Positions 41,812 through 49,735 of a DNA stretch of 64,000 bases are shown one piece after another. The DNA lies in the NCBI GenBank assembly GCA_016867265.1, contig VGJW01000001.1, positions 62,001 through 126,000 on the forward strand, given 5' to 3'. The DNA is from Candidatus Tanganyikabacteria bacterium (GTDB taxonomy: Bacteria; Cyanobacteriota; Sericytochromatia; S15B-MN24; VGJW01). Position 1 is the stretch's first letter; every line of letters begins with the position of its first letter. The translations under genes were made by a program, and so were the position numbers. Under the pieces are notes generated by a model, which was given only the letters and a program-made list of their open reading frames with translations, was not told where the DNA came from and ran no database searches.

Positions 41812-43725
41812 TTGGCCATCGTCAAGATGAAGCTTGGGGAGATCCTGCTCAATGCGAATGCGATAACCGAGGCCCAACTCGCCCAGGCCGTCGAGGTTCA
41901 GAAAGCCTCGAGGGAGTCTCTCGGGCTGATCCTGATCAAGCAGGGTTATGTCACCGAGGCGACCATCAAGGACGCGCTCGAACTGCAGTACGGCTTGCGT
42001 TACATCAACCTGCGCAAGACCAAGGTCCCGCCCGAGGTCCTGAAACTCATCCCCGAGAACCTGATTCGGCAACACATGATCGTGCCGGTATCGCTGACGA
42101 ACAACCGCCTGCAACTGGCGATGGTCGATCCCCAGAACCTGATCGCGCTGGATGACGTCCGGTTCATGCTCAAGGGCATTTCCATCCAGCAGGTCGTCAT
42201 CACCGAGGACGAATTCTTCTGGTTCCTCGATCAGGTGCGCGGCGAGTCGCCCGAGCAGGTGGCTGCCCAGGGTTCGGGCGGGGCCGTGCCCGACATCGCA
42301 TCCGTCCTTGGTGATTTGGCCGGCGACGACGACATCGAGATGATCGAGCAGAAGGAGGACAACCTCAAGGTTACCGACCTCGAGAGGATGAGCGAGGAGT
42401 CGCCCATCATCAAGCTTGCCAATTCGATCCTGACAGGGGCGCTGGGCGGCAAGAAGGTTTCCGACATCCACATCGAACCCTTCGAGAACGAGGTCCAGGT
42501 CCGCTACCGCATGGATGGCCTGTTGCACAAACAGTCCCTGATTCCCAAGAAGTTCCTGCCCGCCCTGGTGAGCCGTTTCAAGATCATGGCCTCGCTGGAC
42601 ATTTCGGAAAAGCGGTTGCCGCAGGATGGTCGCATCCGCGTGCGCTTCAAGAACCGGGATGTGGACTTCCGCGTGTCGACCTTGCCGTCCAAGCATGGCG
42701 AGAAGGTTTGCATGCGCATCCTGGACAAGGGCAGCACGACGCTGGGGCTCGACAAGCTCTTCCTCTATCCCGAGGATCTCGAGCTGGTGCGCGAGATGGC
42801 CAATCGCCCCTTCGGCATCATCTTCGTGACGGGGCCCACGGGCTCGGGGAAGACGACCACGCTCTATTCGATCCTGAACGAGCGGAACACCCCGGACGTC
42901 AATATCTCCACCGCTGAGGACCCGATTGAGTACGATGCCCCGGGACTTATCCAGTGTCAGGCGCGTCCCGAGATTGGCTATACCTTCGCCCGCATCCTGA
43001 AGGCATTCCTGAGGCAGGACCCGGACATCATGCTGATTGGCGAGACGCGCGATTACGAGGTCGCCAAGATTGCCATCGAGTCCGCCCTTACGGGGCATCT
43101 GGTGTTCACCTCGCTTCATACCAACGACGCCCCAGGTGCCATCATGAGGCTCTCCGAGATGGGGGTCGAAGGCTTCCTGGTCTCCGCCGCGACCATCGGC
43201 GTCGTCGCCCAGCGGCTCGTCCGTCGCCTATGCTCGGCCTGCAAGGTTCCCTATACGCCCGAGGTGCGCGATCTGGACTTTGTCGGCTATCGCTATGACC
43301 CGAACGCCCTGCCGACCTTCTACAAGGCGGTGGGTTGCCCCCAGTGCAACAAGGGCTACTCCGGCCGCATGGGCGTCTACGAGATCATGAAGATGAACGA
43401 CGAACTGCGTGACCTCGTGGGTCGTGGTGCCTCCACGGCGCTGATTCGCTATGCAGCCAAGCAGACCGGTATGGTGACGCTCAAGGACTATTCCTTGAAG
43501 CTTGTCCGGGATGGCCACACCTCGCTCGAGGAGGTCGTCCGCGTGACGTTCTCGGGCGAGGGCGAGGAGAAGCTCTGCCCCAGCTGTCGGAATCCCGTCG
43601 GGGACGAGTTCATCAAGTGTCCCTTCTGCCAGGTGGATCTCAAGAAGATGTGCCCGCAGTGCCACCAGCGGGTTGAAGAGGGCTGGAAGGGTTGTCCCAA
43701 CTGCGGGACCCTGCTTGCCGCGTAG
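41812..43725 (+). CDS. pilB: Type IV pilus assembly ATPase PilB with C-terminal double zinc ribbon
   Basis: This 637-residue hexameric secretion ATPase powers pilus extension. N-terminal residues 1-70 form a MshEN-type domain (KLGEILLNANAITEAQLAQAVEVQ, then LGLILIKQGYVTEATIKDALELQ), which in relatives binds c-di-GMP. The ATPase core has Walker A GPTGSGKTTTLYS, an Asp box and a Zn-binding tetracysteine (CSAC and CPQC). The last 48 residues add a second zinc module with CPSC, CPFC, CPQC and CPNC, a double zinc ribbon not found in standard PilB. The start is TTG at 41812 with ACGGAGGGTAGG upstream. It is followed by pilT. Confidence 0.94.
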   Translation: MAIVKMKLGEILLNANAITEAQLAQAVEVQKASRESLGLILIKQGYVTEATIKDALELQYGLRYINLRKTKVPPEVLKLIPENLIRQHMIVPVSLTNNRLQLAMVDPQNLIALDDVRFMLKGISIQQVVITEDEFFWFLDQVRGESPEQVAAQGSGGAVPDIASVLGDLAGDDDIEMIEQKEDNLKVTDLERMSEESPIIKLANSILTGALGGKKVSDIHIEPFENEVQVRYRMDGLLHKQSLIPKKFLPALVSRFKIMASLDISEKRLPQDGRIRVRFKNRDVDFRVSTLPSKHGEKVCMRILDKGSTTLGLDKLFLYPEDLELVREMANRPFGIIFVTGPTGSGKTTTLYSILNERNTPDVNISTAEDPIEYDAPGLIQCQARPEIGYTFARILKAFLRQDPDIMLIGETRDYEVAKIAIESALTGHLVFTSLHTNDAPGAIMRLSEMGVEGFLVSAATIGVVAQRLVRRLCSACKVPYTPEVRDLDFVGYRYDPNALPTFYKAVGCPQCNKGYSGRMGVYEIMKMNDELRDLVGRGASTALIRYAAKQTGMVTLKDYSLKLVRDGHTSLEEVVRVTFSGEGEEKLCPSCRNPVGDEFIKCPFCQVDLKKMCPQCHQRVEEGWKGCPNCGTLLAA

Positions 43726-43769
43726 CCGACAATCGCTGAACCGACGCCACCCTTGGAGGGACATCCGCC

Positions 43770-44876
43770 GTGTACATGGAAGAACTGCTGCAGCTGACCT
43801 TCGACCGGGACGGGTCGGACCTGCATATCTCTTCCGGCGTTCCGCCGATCATCCGCATCAACGGGAAGCTGGTGCGCACGGATTATGAGCCGCTGTCTCC
43901 CGAGGATACCCAGCGCCTCATCTTCTCGATTCTCTCCAATGACCAGCGCAAGACCCTCGAGCAGACGTTGGAGCTGGACTGCTCCTACGGTGTCGTCGGC
44001 CTGGGCCGGTTCCGCGTCAATGCCTTTCGCTCCAAGGGTGCCTTCGCCGCAGTCTTGCGTACCATCAAGTCGAAAGTGCCGCGCTTCGAGGACCTGGGGC
44101 TGCCCCCGCTGATCCGTGAGCTGACCCACAAGCCTCGCGGCGTCATTCTGGTCACTGGGCCGACGGGTTCGGGCAAGTCGACGACCCTCGCTGCCATGAT
44201 CGACAACATCAATGCCACGCGGGCCGAGCACATCCTCACCATCGAGGATCCCATCGAGTTCGTCCATACGCCCAAGATGAGTCTCGTCAATCAGCGCGAA
44301 CTGGGGGCCGATACGCGAAGCTTTGACAATGCCCTGAGGGCGGCCCTGCGCGAAGATCCCGACGTCATCCTGGTCGGCGAGATGCGCGACCTCGAGACCA
44401 TCCGCCTCGCCATGTCGGCGGCGGAGACCGGCCACCTTGTCTTCGGCACGCTGCACACCAGCTCGGCGATGCAGACGGTCGACCGTATCGTCGACGTCTT
44501 CCCGCCTCACCAGCAGCAGCAGATTCGCGTTCAGATTTCCAACTCGCTTGTCGCCGTTCTCTCGCAGACCTTGGTGCCCAAGATGGGTGAGCCCGGGAAG
44601 GCCGGCAAGGGGCGATGCATGGCCCTCGAGATCATGGTCAACACGCCCGCCATCGCCAATCTGGTCCGTGAAGGCAAGACGGCCCAGATCTATTCGTCGA
44701 TCCAGACGGGGCAGAAGTACGGCATGCAAACGCTCGAAAATGCCTTGCGCGACCTCTATCTGAACAAGCAGATCGCCTACGAGGACGCCGTCTCAAAGAC
44801 GTCGCGCCCGGACGACCTGATCCGCATGATCGGTGCGGCACCGGCAGGGTCCATGGCCCAGTCGATGGCGCACTAG
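43770..44876 (+). CDS. pilT: Type IV pilus retraction ATPase PilT
   Basis: This 368-residue ATPase drives pilus retraction (twitching motility, DNA uptake). N-terminal PAS-like part DGSDLHISSGVPPIIRING; Walker A GPTGSGKSTTLAAMID; Walker B LREDPDVILVGEMRDLETI, with AIRNLIREGK-like C-terminal motif NLVREGKTAQIYSSIQTG. The start is GTG at 43770 with GGAGGG nine bases upstream; ATG at 43776 is the alternative. It is followed by pilC 10 bases on. The gene order pilB-pilT-pilC is that of cyanobacteria and several other phyla. Confidence 0.97.
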   Translation: MYMEELLQLTFDRDGSDLHISSGVPPIIRINGKLVRTDYEPLSPEDTQRLIFSILSNDQRKTLEQTLELDCSYGVVGLGRFRVNAFRSKGAFAAVLRTIKSKVPRFEDLGLPPLIRELTHKPRGVILVTGPTGSGKSTTLAAMIDNINATRAEHILTIEDPIEFVHTPKMSLVNQRELGADTRSFDNALRAALREDPDVILVGEMRDLETIRLAMSAAETGHLVFGTLHTSSAMQTVDRIVDVFPPHQQQQIRVQISNSLVAVLSQTLVPKMGEPGKAGKGRCMALEIMVNTPAIANLVREGKTAQIYSSIQTGQKYGMQTLENALRDLYLNKQIAYEDAVSKTSRPDDLIRMIGAAPAGSMAQSMAH

Positions 44877-44886
44877 GAGCGTTACG

Positions 44887-46146
44887 ATGCCCCAGTACAG
44901 CTGCAAGGTCCGGGACTACCGCGGCAAGTCCTTCATCAAGGTCATGCCGGGCAACTCGCCCGAAGAGGTCCGGGACAAGCTGCGCGAGATGGGCTACATC
45001 ATCGTCACGCCGCTACGAGTGGCCAAGGACGGTACGGGAGAAGAGGCGGTCGATCTCGGCCCAAGCCTGAGCGAGCGTCTGCGTAACCTGAGCTTCCTCA
45101 AGCCCAAGGTCAAGCTTGAGGACCTGTCGATCTTCACGCGGCAGTTGGCCACCATGATTAACTCCGGTGTGGCCTTGGTCCGTGCCCTGTCGATCATGGC
45201 GGAACAGACGAGCAACGCAGCCCTGTCGGAGGTCGCCGACGACATCCGGATGCGTGTCGAGGCAGGCACCGCGCTTTCGGATGCGATGGCCAAGCATCCT
45301 GACGTCTTCGACAATCTTTTCGTCGGCATGGTCCGGGCCGGTGAGGCGGGTGGTGTGCTTGACGAGGTCCTCCAGCGCATCGCGAGCTTCAATGAGGCGT
45401 CCGCGCGACTTCGTCGGCAGGTCAAGTCGGCCATGACCTATCCGATTGCCGTGGCCATCATGGCCGTCTCGATCTTCATCGGCATGCTGCTGTTCATCTT
45501 GCCGGTCTTCTCGAACATGTTCGCGCAGATGAATGCCAAGTTGCCTGCCTACACCCAGTTCATGATTGACCTGTCCGAAAATGCACGGGGACCTGCTGGT
45601 CTCAGCATGGTCTGCACCATTGCCATCGCGGTTTTTCTCTACAAGCGTTTCGCCGCGACCGACCAGGGGCGTCACGTGATCGACAAGTACATGTTGCAGT
45701 TGCCCGTGGTGGGCGGCATCGTCCAGAAGGTCGCCGTGGCGCGCTTCACGCGGACGCTGGGAACGCTGTTGCGCTCAGGCGTGCCCTTGTTGTCGGCCCT
45801 CGAGATCGTCCGTGATTCGGCAGGCAATACCGTCATCTCAGGTGCCATGGAGGACATTCGCCAGGCCGTGCGTGAAGGTGAGGGTATCTCCAAACCCCTT
45901 GAGAAGGCCGACATCTTCCCGCCCATGGTGACGCAGATGGTCTCGGTCGGCGAGGAAACGGGGCAGATCGACGGCATGCTGGAAAAGGTCGCGGACTTCT
46001 TCGACAGTGAGGTCGAGGCCTCCATCAAGTCGCTCACGAGCCTGCTTGAGCCCATCATGATGGCCTCCATCGGCATTCTGGTCGGGTCCATCGTCGTGGC
46101 GATGTACCTGCCGGTCTTCTCCATCATCGGCCAGGTGGGCAAGTAG
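44887..46146 (+). CDS. pilC: Type IV pilus inner-membrane platform protein PilC
   Basis: The 419-residue membrane protein is the platform on which PilB and PilT act. It has the duplicated GspF domain (LEDLSIFTRQLATMINSGVALVRAL and VARFTRTLGTLLRSGVPLLSALEI) and three membrane helices. The start is ATG at 44887; the open frame upstream overlaps pilT and is not coding. The C-terminus ends LPVFSIIGQVGK, typical. No pilin or pilM-Q genes are present in the window, so the rest of the pilus is encoded elsewhere. Confidence 0.96.
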   Translation: MPQYSCKVRDYRGKSFIKVMPGNSPEEVRDKLREMGYIIVTPLRVAKDGTGEEAVDLGPSLSERLRNLSFLKPKVKLEDLSIFTRQLATMINSGVALVRALSIMAEQTSNAALSEVADDIRMRVEAGTALSDAMAKHPDVFDNLFVGMVRAGEAGGVLDEVLQRIASFNEASARLRRQVKSAMTYPIAVAIMAVSIFIGMLLFILPVFSNMFAQMNAKLPAYTQFMIDLSENARGPAGLSMVCTIAIAVFLYKRFAATDQGRHVIDKYMLQLPVVGGIVQKVAVARFTRTLGTLLRSGVPLLSALEIVRDSAGNTVISGAMEDIRQAVREGEGISKPLEKADIFPPMVTQMVSVGEETGQIDGMLEKVADFFDSEVEASIKSLTSLLEPIMMASIGILVGSIVVAMYLPVFSIIGQVGK

Positions 46147-46183
46147 TCGCGACGTCGGGCTGGTCGCCTCTGCGTCGGGTGCT

Positions 46184-46189
46184 TACCAT
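46184..46189 (+). promoter_or_regulatory. -10 box of queE (leaderless)
   Basis: TACCAT ends 7 bases before the ATG at 46196; no room for an SD sequence or a preQ1 riboswitch. Confidence 0.5.
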
Positions 46190-46195
46190 GACGGG

Positions 46196-46846
46196 ATGAG
46201 CGAGCCCCGGCGATACGCGATCAAGGAGATCTACCCCACGCTTCAGGGGGAGGGTGCTCAGGCTGGCCAGATGGCCGTGTTCCTGAGGTTTGCGGGATGC
46301 AATCTCTGGACGGGCAGAGAGGACGATCGCCCCGGAGCCACGTGCGTCTTCTGCGATACGGACTTCGTGGGCACGAACGGTCCTGGCGGTGGCTCCTACG
46401 ATGAGCAGGCCCTGGTCCGTGCCGTCAATGAGGCTTGGGTCGCGACGGGCGCTAGCGGGCCGCGCCGCTGGGTCGTCTGCACGGGTGGTGAACCGACGCT
46501 GCAACTCGATTCCGCCCTTGTCAGGGCCCTGCAGCAGGCGGGGTTCCGGGTCGCCATCGAGACCAACGGTACCCGGCCCGTTCCGGAGGACGTCGACTGG
46601 GTTTGCGTCAGCCCCAAGGCCGATGCTCCGCTGGTTCAGACCAGTGGCCATGAACTCAAGCTGGTCTATCCCCAGGCGGATGCGCAACCGGAACGCTTCA
46701 AGGGCCTGGCGTTCGACCACTTCTTCCTGCAGCCCATGGATGGCCCGGACAAGGCAGCGGCAACCGACGCGGCGATCGCCTACTGCATGGCGCATCCGGA
46801 GTGGCGCCTCTCCTTGCAGACCCACAAGCTCGTGGGCCTTCGCTGA
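46196..46846 (+). CDS. queE: 7-carboxy-7-deazaguanine synthase QueE
   Basis: A radical-SAM enzyme of the queuosine (7-deazapurine) pathway that converts 6-carboxytetrahydropterin to CDG. The 216 residues have the long Cys-x14-Cys-x2-Cys cluster in AGCNLWTGREDDRPGATCVFCDTDFVG, the same type as E. coli QueE. CTGGEPTLQLD and the end QTHKLVGLR follow. The start ATG at 46196 is predicted leaderless. No queC, queD or queF is present in the window. It ends at a strong hairpin shared with the convergent EF-hand gene. Confidence 0.95.
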   Translation: MSEPRRYAIKEIYPTLQGEGAQAGQMAVFLRFAGCNLWTGREDDRPGATCVFCDTDFVGTNGPGGGSYDEQALVRAVNEAWVATGASGPRRWVVCTGGEPTLQLDSALVRALQQAGFRVAIETNGTRPVPEDVDWVCVSPKADAPLVQTSGHELKLVYPQADAQPERFKGLAFDHFFLQPMDGPDKAAATDAAIAYCMAHPEWRLSLQTHKLVGLR

Positions 46847-46852
46847 GCAGTA

Positions 46853-46892
46853 GGCGGGCCGGAAGGCTTCGTGTCCTTCCCGGGCCCCGCCT
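46853..46892. terminator. Bidirectional terminator between queE and EF-hand gene 1
   Basis: A long, imperfect GC-rich stem (GGCGGGCCGGAAGG against CCTTCCCGGGCCCCGCC) with a loop of 8 bases lies between the convergent ends. The inner 6 bp are perfect. Confidence 0.55.
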
Positions 46893-46912
46893 GCCTCAAT
46901 CGGTCGGCAGTG

Positions 46913-47272
46913 TCAGGCCAAGCCGAGATAGCGGTCCAGTTCGGCACGAGTCACGGTGCCGTCCTTGTCGTTGTCGAGCGTCTTGAACACGTCGAGGGCC
47001 AGAGACGAAGTGATGCCTCCGTCCGCCCCTGCTTGGTTGCTGTCCCGTGCGCCGCGCAGGACCTGGTTCCGCTCCCTGAGCGCCTCCTCGATCCCACCCA
47101 CATATTGAAGCAAGCTGACATGGCGATTCTGGTCTGCCTCACGAAGTCGGTCGAACTCCCGCAACATCGTCTGGTGGCGCTCCATGCCCAGAATGGCCTC
47201 CGCACCGATGGCGGGCTGCGGGGCGGGCGAGACGAATGAGAAACCTAGCGGATTCATGAAAATATGCGCCAT
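46913..47272 (-). CDS. EF-hand protein, copy 1
   Basis: A 119-residue protein whose C-terminal 30 residues form one canonical EF-hand loop, DNDKDGTVTRAE, with Asp at positions 1, 3 and 5 and Glu at 12, flanked by helices FKTL and LDRYL. The N-terminal part is a helical region of unknown role with LREADQNRHVSLLQYVGGIEEAL. It has no clear signal peptide. It is related to the gene at 47.5-47.9 kb by both protein and DNA in the last 85 bases. An SD-like AAGGAGG lies about 20 bases upstream of the ATG, farther than usual, so the true start is uncertain. Confidence 0.7.
   Translation of the reverse strand: MAHIFMNPLGFSFVSPAPQPAIGAEAILGMERHQTMLREFDRLREADQNRHVSLLQYVGGIEEALRERNQVLRGARDSNQAGADGGITSSLALDVFKTLDNDKDGTVTRAELDRYLGLA
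46917..47001 (-). repeat. EF-hand direct repeat, copy 1
   Basis: An 85-base segment matching 47568-47652 at an offset of 651 bases, encoding the EF-hand of both small genes. DNA identity is visible over whole stretches such as the DNDKDG codons. Confidence 0.75.
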
Positions 47273-47412
47273 CAGCGGACCGAATATGAACGATTCCTCC
47301 TTCAGGGTGGATGAAGAATGCCTTTGACAAGCGATCTATCCCGGCTGACTTGCACCTGCTGGCAACATTTCATCTGGATTCCAAGTTTCGCCCCGCTCAC
47401 GAAGACATGAAT

Positions 47413-47457
47413 GACGCCCCGGTCCGGATGGCGACTGGCCCTTCGGACCGGGGCGTC
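47413..47457 (-). terminator. Long hairpin downstream of EF-hand gene 2
   Basis: A perfect 14-bp stem (47413-47426 with 47444-47457) and a 17-base loop, located 29 bases beyond the stop codon of the gene ending at 47486. No long T-run follows, but stem stability is high. Confidence 0.6.
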
Positions 47458-47485
47458 AGCCTTCGAAGGCCGCACCTTCCAGAGT

Positions 47486-47899
47486 TCAAGCCTGCCGGGT
47501 TCCGCCGCTCGGCTGGGGGCCGGCTGCAACTGCTTCCGCACCCTGTCTCAGCCCGGTTGGCTGCGCGGCCAGGCAGAGATGACGGTCCAGCTCGGCACGT
47601 GTCACGAGGCCATCCTTGTCGTTGTCGAGCCTCTTGAATGCCTCAAGTGCCATCTCGGAGGAAAGGCCGCCTCCCCGACCGATCTGTTTGTGGTCCGCCA
47701 GGCCCTTGAGCAGATCGGTCTGCTCCTTGAGTACCTGACCAATCCCCTCCAGCGTACGCTGCAACGCATGATGCGGCTCAAGATCGAGCATGGCTGCCAT
47801 CAGGCCGGCATCTCTGAAGCCCCGGTCATCCTCGACGTCGATGTCCTCGTTCCCTCCACGCATGAGCCGCTGGGCCAGAATCAGCTCGGTAATCATCAT
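47486..47899 (-). CDS. EF-hand protein, copy 2
   Basis: A 137-residue protein with one EF-hand, DNDKDGLVTRAE, near residue 105, and a long N-terminal helical region (GIGQVLKEQTDLLKGLADHKQ). The C-terminal tail is low-complexity. A strong SD GAGGAGG precedes the two adjacent ATG codons (47899 or 47896). The domain order and the EF-hand are shared with copy 1, indicating a tandem duplication with divergence of the N-terminal part. A Ca2+-dependent regulatory or structural role is possible but unproven. Confidence 0.75.
   Translation of the reverse strand: MMITELILAQRLMRGGNEDIDVEDDRGFRDAGLMAAMLDLEPHHALQRTLEGIGQVLKEQTDLLKGLADHKQIGRGGGLSSEMALEAFKRLDNDKDGLVTRAELDRHLCLAAQPTGLRQGAEAVAAGPQPSGGTRQA
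47568..47652 (-). repeat. EF-hand direct repeat, copy 2
   Basis: The partner of the 46917-47001 segment, offset 651 bases. It encodes the EF-hand of copy 2. Confidence 0.75.
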
Positions 47900-48016
47900 G
47901 TCCTCCTCGCAAGGCGGTCCCCCCGACCTTCGGGGTTATCCGAAAAGCTTGCGAGCCATGCGCAAGATTTAATCCCGCGAGAGCAAACGATCATGGAGAA
48001 GCAAGACAAAGCAAAT

Positions 48017-48045
48017 GGTCCCGCCTTCAGGAGGAAGACGGGACC
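48017..48045 (-). terminator. Rho-independent terminator of tRNA-Phe
   Basis: GGTCCCG/CGGGACC plus an inner CTTC/GAAG around a 5-base loop; on the minus strand the stem is followed by ATTTGCTTTG, a T-rich run. Confidence 0.7.
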
Positions 48046-48051
48046 TTCAGG

Positions 48052-48124
48052 TGGCGCAGGGCGGAATCGAACCGCCGACACCCAGATTTTCAGTCTAGTG
48101 CTCTACCAACTGAGCTACCGCGCC
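48052..48124 (-). tRNA. tRNA-Phe (GAA)
   Basis: A 73-base cloverleaf on the minus strand: acceptor GGCGCGG/CTGCGCC with discriminator A; D-loop AGTTGGTAGA; anticodon loop CTGAAAA with anticodon GAA; T-loop TTCGATT. No CCA is encoded. A TGCTATCCT box precedes it by 10-11 bases and a T-rich terminator follows. Confidence 0.97.
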
Positions 48125-48134
48125 GTAGTGCCAC

Positions 48135-48140
48135 AGGATA
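48135..48140 (-). promoter_or_regulatory. -10 box of tRNA-Phe, overlapping the metG box
   Basis: TATCCT on the minus strand (with TGC before it), last base 11 bases from the tRNA 5' end. It shares TA at 48139-48140 with a TAGCAT box (48139-48144) on the plus strand. Confidence 0.6.
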
Positions 48141-48144
48141 GCAT
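48139..48144 (+). promoter_or_regulatory. -10 box of metG, overlapping the tRNA-Phe box
   Basis: TAGCAT on the plus strand predicts a start near 48151, giving a leader of about 31 bases with GGAG before the GTG at 48182. Confidence 0.55.
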
Positions 48145-48181
48145 GGGTCATGGCCCTTTGTAAGGCCTTCTGGAGTACACC

Positions 48182-49735
48182 GTGTCCTACTACGTCACCA
48201 CCGCCATCGACTACGTCAACGGACGGCCTCATCTCGGCCACGCCTACGAGAAGATTGCCGCCGACATGATTGCCCGCCACCAGCGACTCCTGCTGGGCCC
48301 TGGCGACGTGTTCTACCTGACGGGCACGGATGAGCACGGGGCCAAGATCGAGAAGGTCGCCCGCGAGGCCGGGGTCTCCCCGGCCGCCTGGTGTGACGAG
48401 AAGGCAGCTCAATTCAAGGAAGCCTGGGAACTGCTCGGTGTCGCTCCGGATCGGTTCATCCGCACCACGGATGCGGACCACGAGGCCATGGTCCAGCGCA
48501 TCTTCTCGCGCTTGCTGCAACAGGGGGACATTGCCAAGGCCCGCTACGAGGGCTGGTACTGCCGCTCCTGCGAGGAGTTCAAGCTTGAACGTGACATGGC
48601 CGAGGATCGGCATTGTCCGGTGCATGGCACGCCCACGGAATGGCAGAGCGAGGAGAATTATGTCTTCCTCGTCTCCCGCTACAAGGAGCGCGTCCGGGCT
48701 TGGCTGGAGAGTGACGCCCGGCCGCTCGAGCCCGATTGGCGGTGTCGCGAGACGCTGAACCTGCTCGAGGGGTTTCCCGATGTCTCCGTTTCGCGGCAGA
48801 GCCTGAAATGGGGCGTTCCTGTCGCGGAGGACCCTGACCACGTCATTTATGTCTGGATTGACGCCCTCTCCAACTACTTGTCGGGCATCGGCTACATGCG
48901 CGACGAGGCCTTGTTCCAGTACTGGTGGCCCGCGGATCTCCACCTTGTCGGCAAGGACATCACCAAGTTCCACGCCATCATCTGGCCCGCCCTCCTGCTG
49001 GCCCTCGACCTGCCCTTGCCCCGCAAGGTCTATGCCCACGGCTGGGTGCTGGTCGGCCAAGAGAAGATGTCGAAGTCGACGGGAGTCGTCGTCGATCCCG
49101 TTACCATGGCTCGGGAATACGGTGCTGATGCCCTGCGGTACTACCTGCTTCGCGAGATTGTCTTCGGCAAGGATGGCGAGTTCACGCAGGAAGCCTTCGA
49201 GAATCGTGTCAATGCGGATTTGGCCAACAATTTCGGTAACGCCCTGCACAGGATGCTGACGTTCGCCGAGCGTCATTTCGAGATGCGTGTCGCACGGCCG
49301 CAGGATTTGCCTGCCGAGGTCAGCGCCCTTGCGGCTGCGGCCGCAGCCGCGCGTGACGCTCATCGCGAGGCAATGGGGCGGCTCGCCTTGCATGAGGCGC
49401 TGGGTGCGGTCTGGGGCCTGCTCGACGAGACCAACCTGTTCATCGACAGGATGGCACCCTGGGCGCTGGCCAAGGCCGGCGACCTGGCACTTCTGCAACA
49501 AGTGCTCTGGGGCGTCTTCGAGAGCCTGCGTGTCGCGGCCATCATGGCCTCGTCCGCCATCCCCGGGTTGGCCCTCAAGCTTTGGGAACAGCTGGGTCCG
49601 GGCCAGGAGTTGGCCTCGGCCCGATGGGAGGATACGGTGTTCGACGGTACGCCCGATCGTACCTTTGCCTTGGTCCGTACGGGACCCGTCTACCCGCGCA
49701 TCGGGGTGGCGGCCGCCAAGGGTGCCAAGGCTTGA
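48182..49735 (+). CDS. metG: Methionyl-tRNA synthetase
   Basis: A 517-residue class I enzyme. The HIGH-type motif is in GRPHLGHAYEKIAADM, the metal-binding loop CRSCEEFKL with C-x2-C and a later CPVH lies in the connective peptide, and KMSKS is in EKMSKSTGVVVDP. The start is GTG at 48182 with GGAG upstream. The stop overlaps the tatD start (TTGA). It is the smaller form without a C-terminal tRNA-binding domain. Confidence 0.97.
   Translation: MSYYVTTAIDYVNGRPHLGHAYEKIAADMIARHQRLLLGPGDVFYLTGTDEHGAKIEKVAREAGVSPAAWCDEKAAQFKEAWELLGVAPDRFIRTTDADHEAMVQRIFSRLLQQGDIAKARYEGWYCRSCEEFKLERDMAEDRHCPVHGTPTEWQSEENYVFLVSRYKERVRAWLESDARPLEPDWRCRETLNLLEGFPDVSVSRQSLKWGVPVAEDPDHVIYVWIDALSNYLSGIGYMRDEALFQYWWPADLHLVGKDITKFHAIIWPALLLALDLPLPRKVYAHGWVLVGQEKMSKSTGVVVDPVTMAREYGADALRYYLLREIVFGKDGEFTQEAFENRVNADLANNFGNALHRMLTFAERHFEMRVARPQDLPAEVSALAAAAAAARDAHREAMGRLALHEALGAVWGLLDETNLFIDRMAPWALAKAGDLALLQQVLWGVFESLRVAAIMASSAIPGLALKLWEQLGPGQELASARWEDTVFDGTPDRTFALVRTGPVYPRIGVAAAKGAKA

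Noticed and set aside
46147-46195. A preQ1 riboswitch before queE
   Set aside because: The -10 box ends 7 bases before the start codon, so the mRNA is predicted to have no leader.
48145-48181. A T-box or other riboswitch upstream of metG
   Set aside because: The predicted leader is only about 31 bases, too short for a T-box or an S-box.
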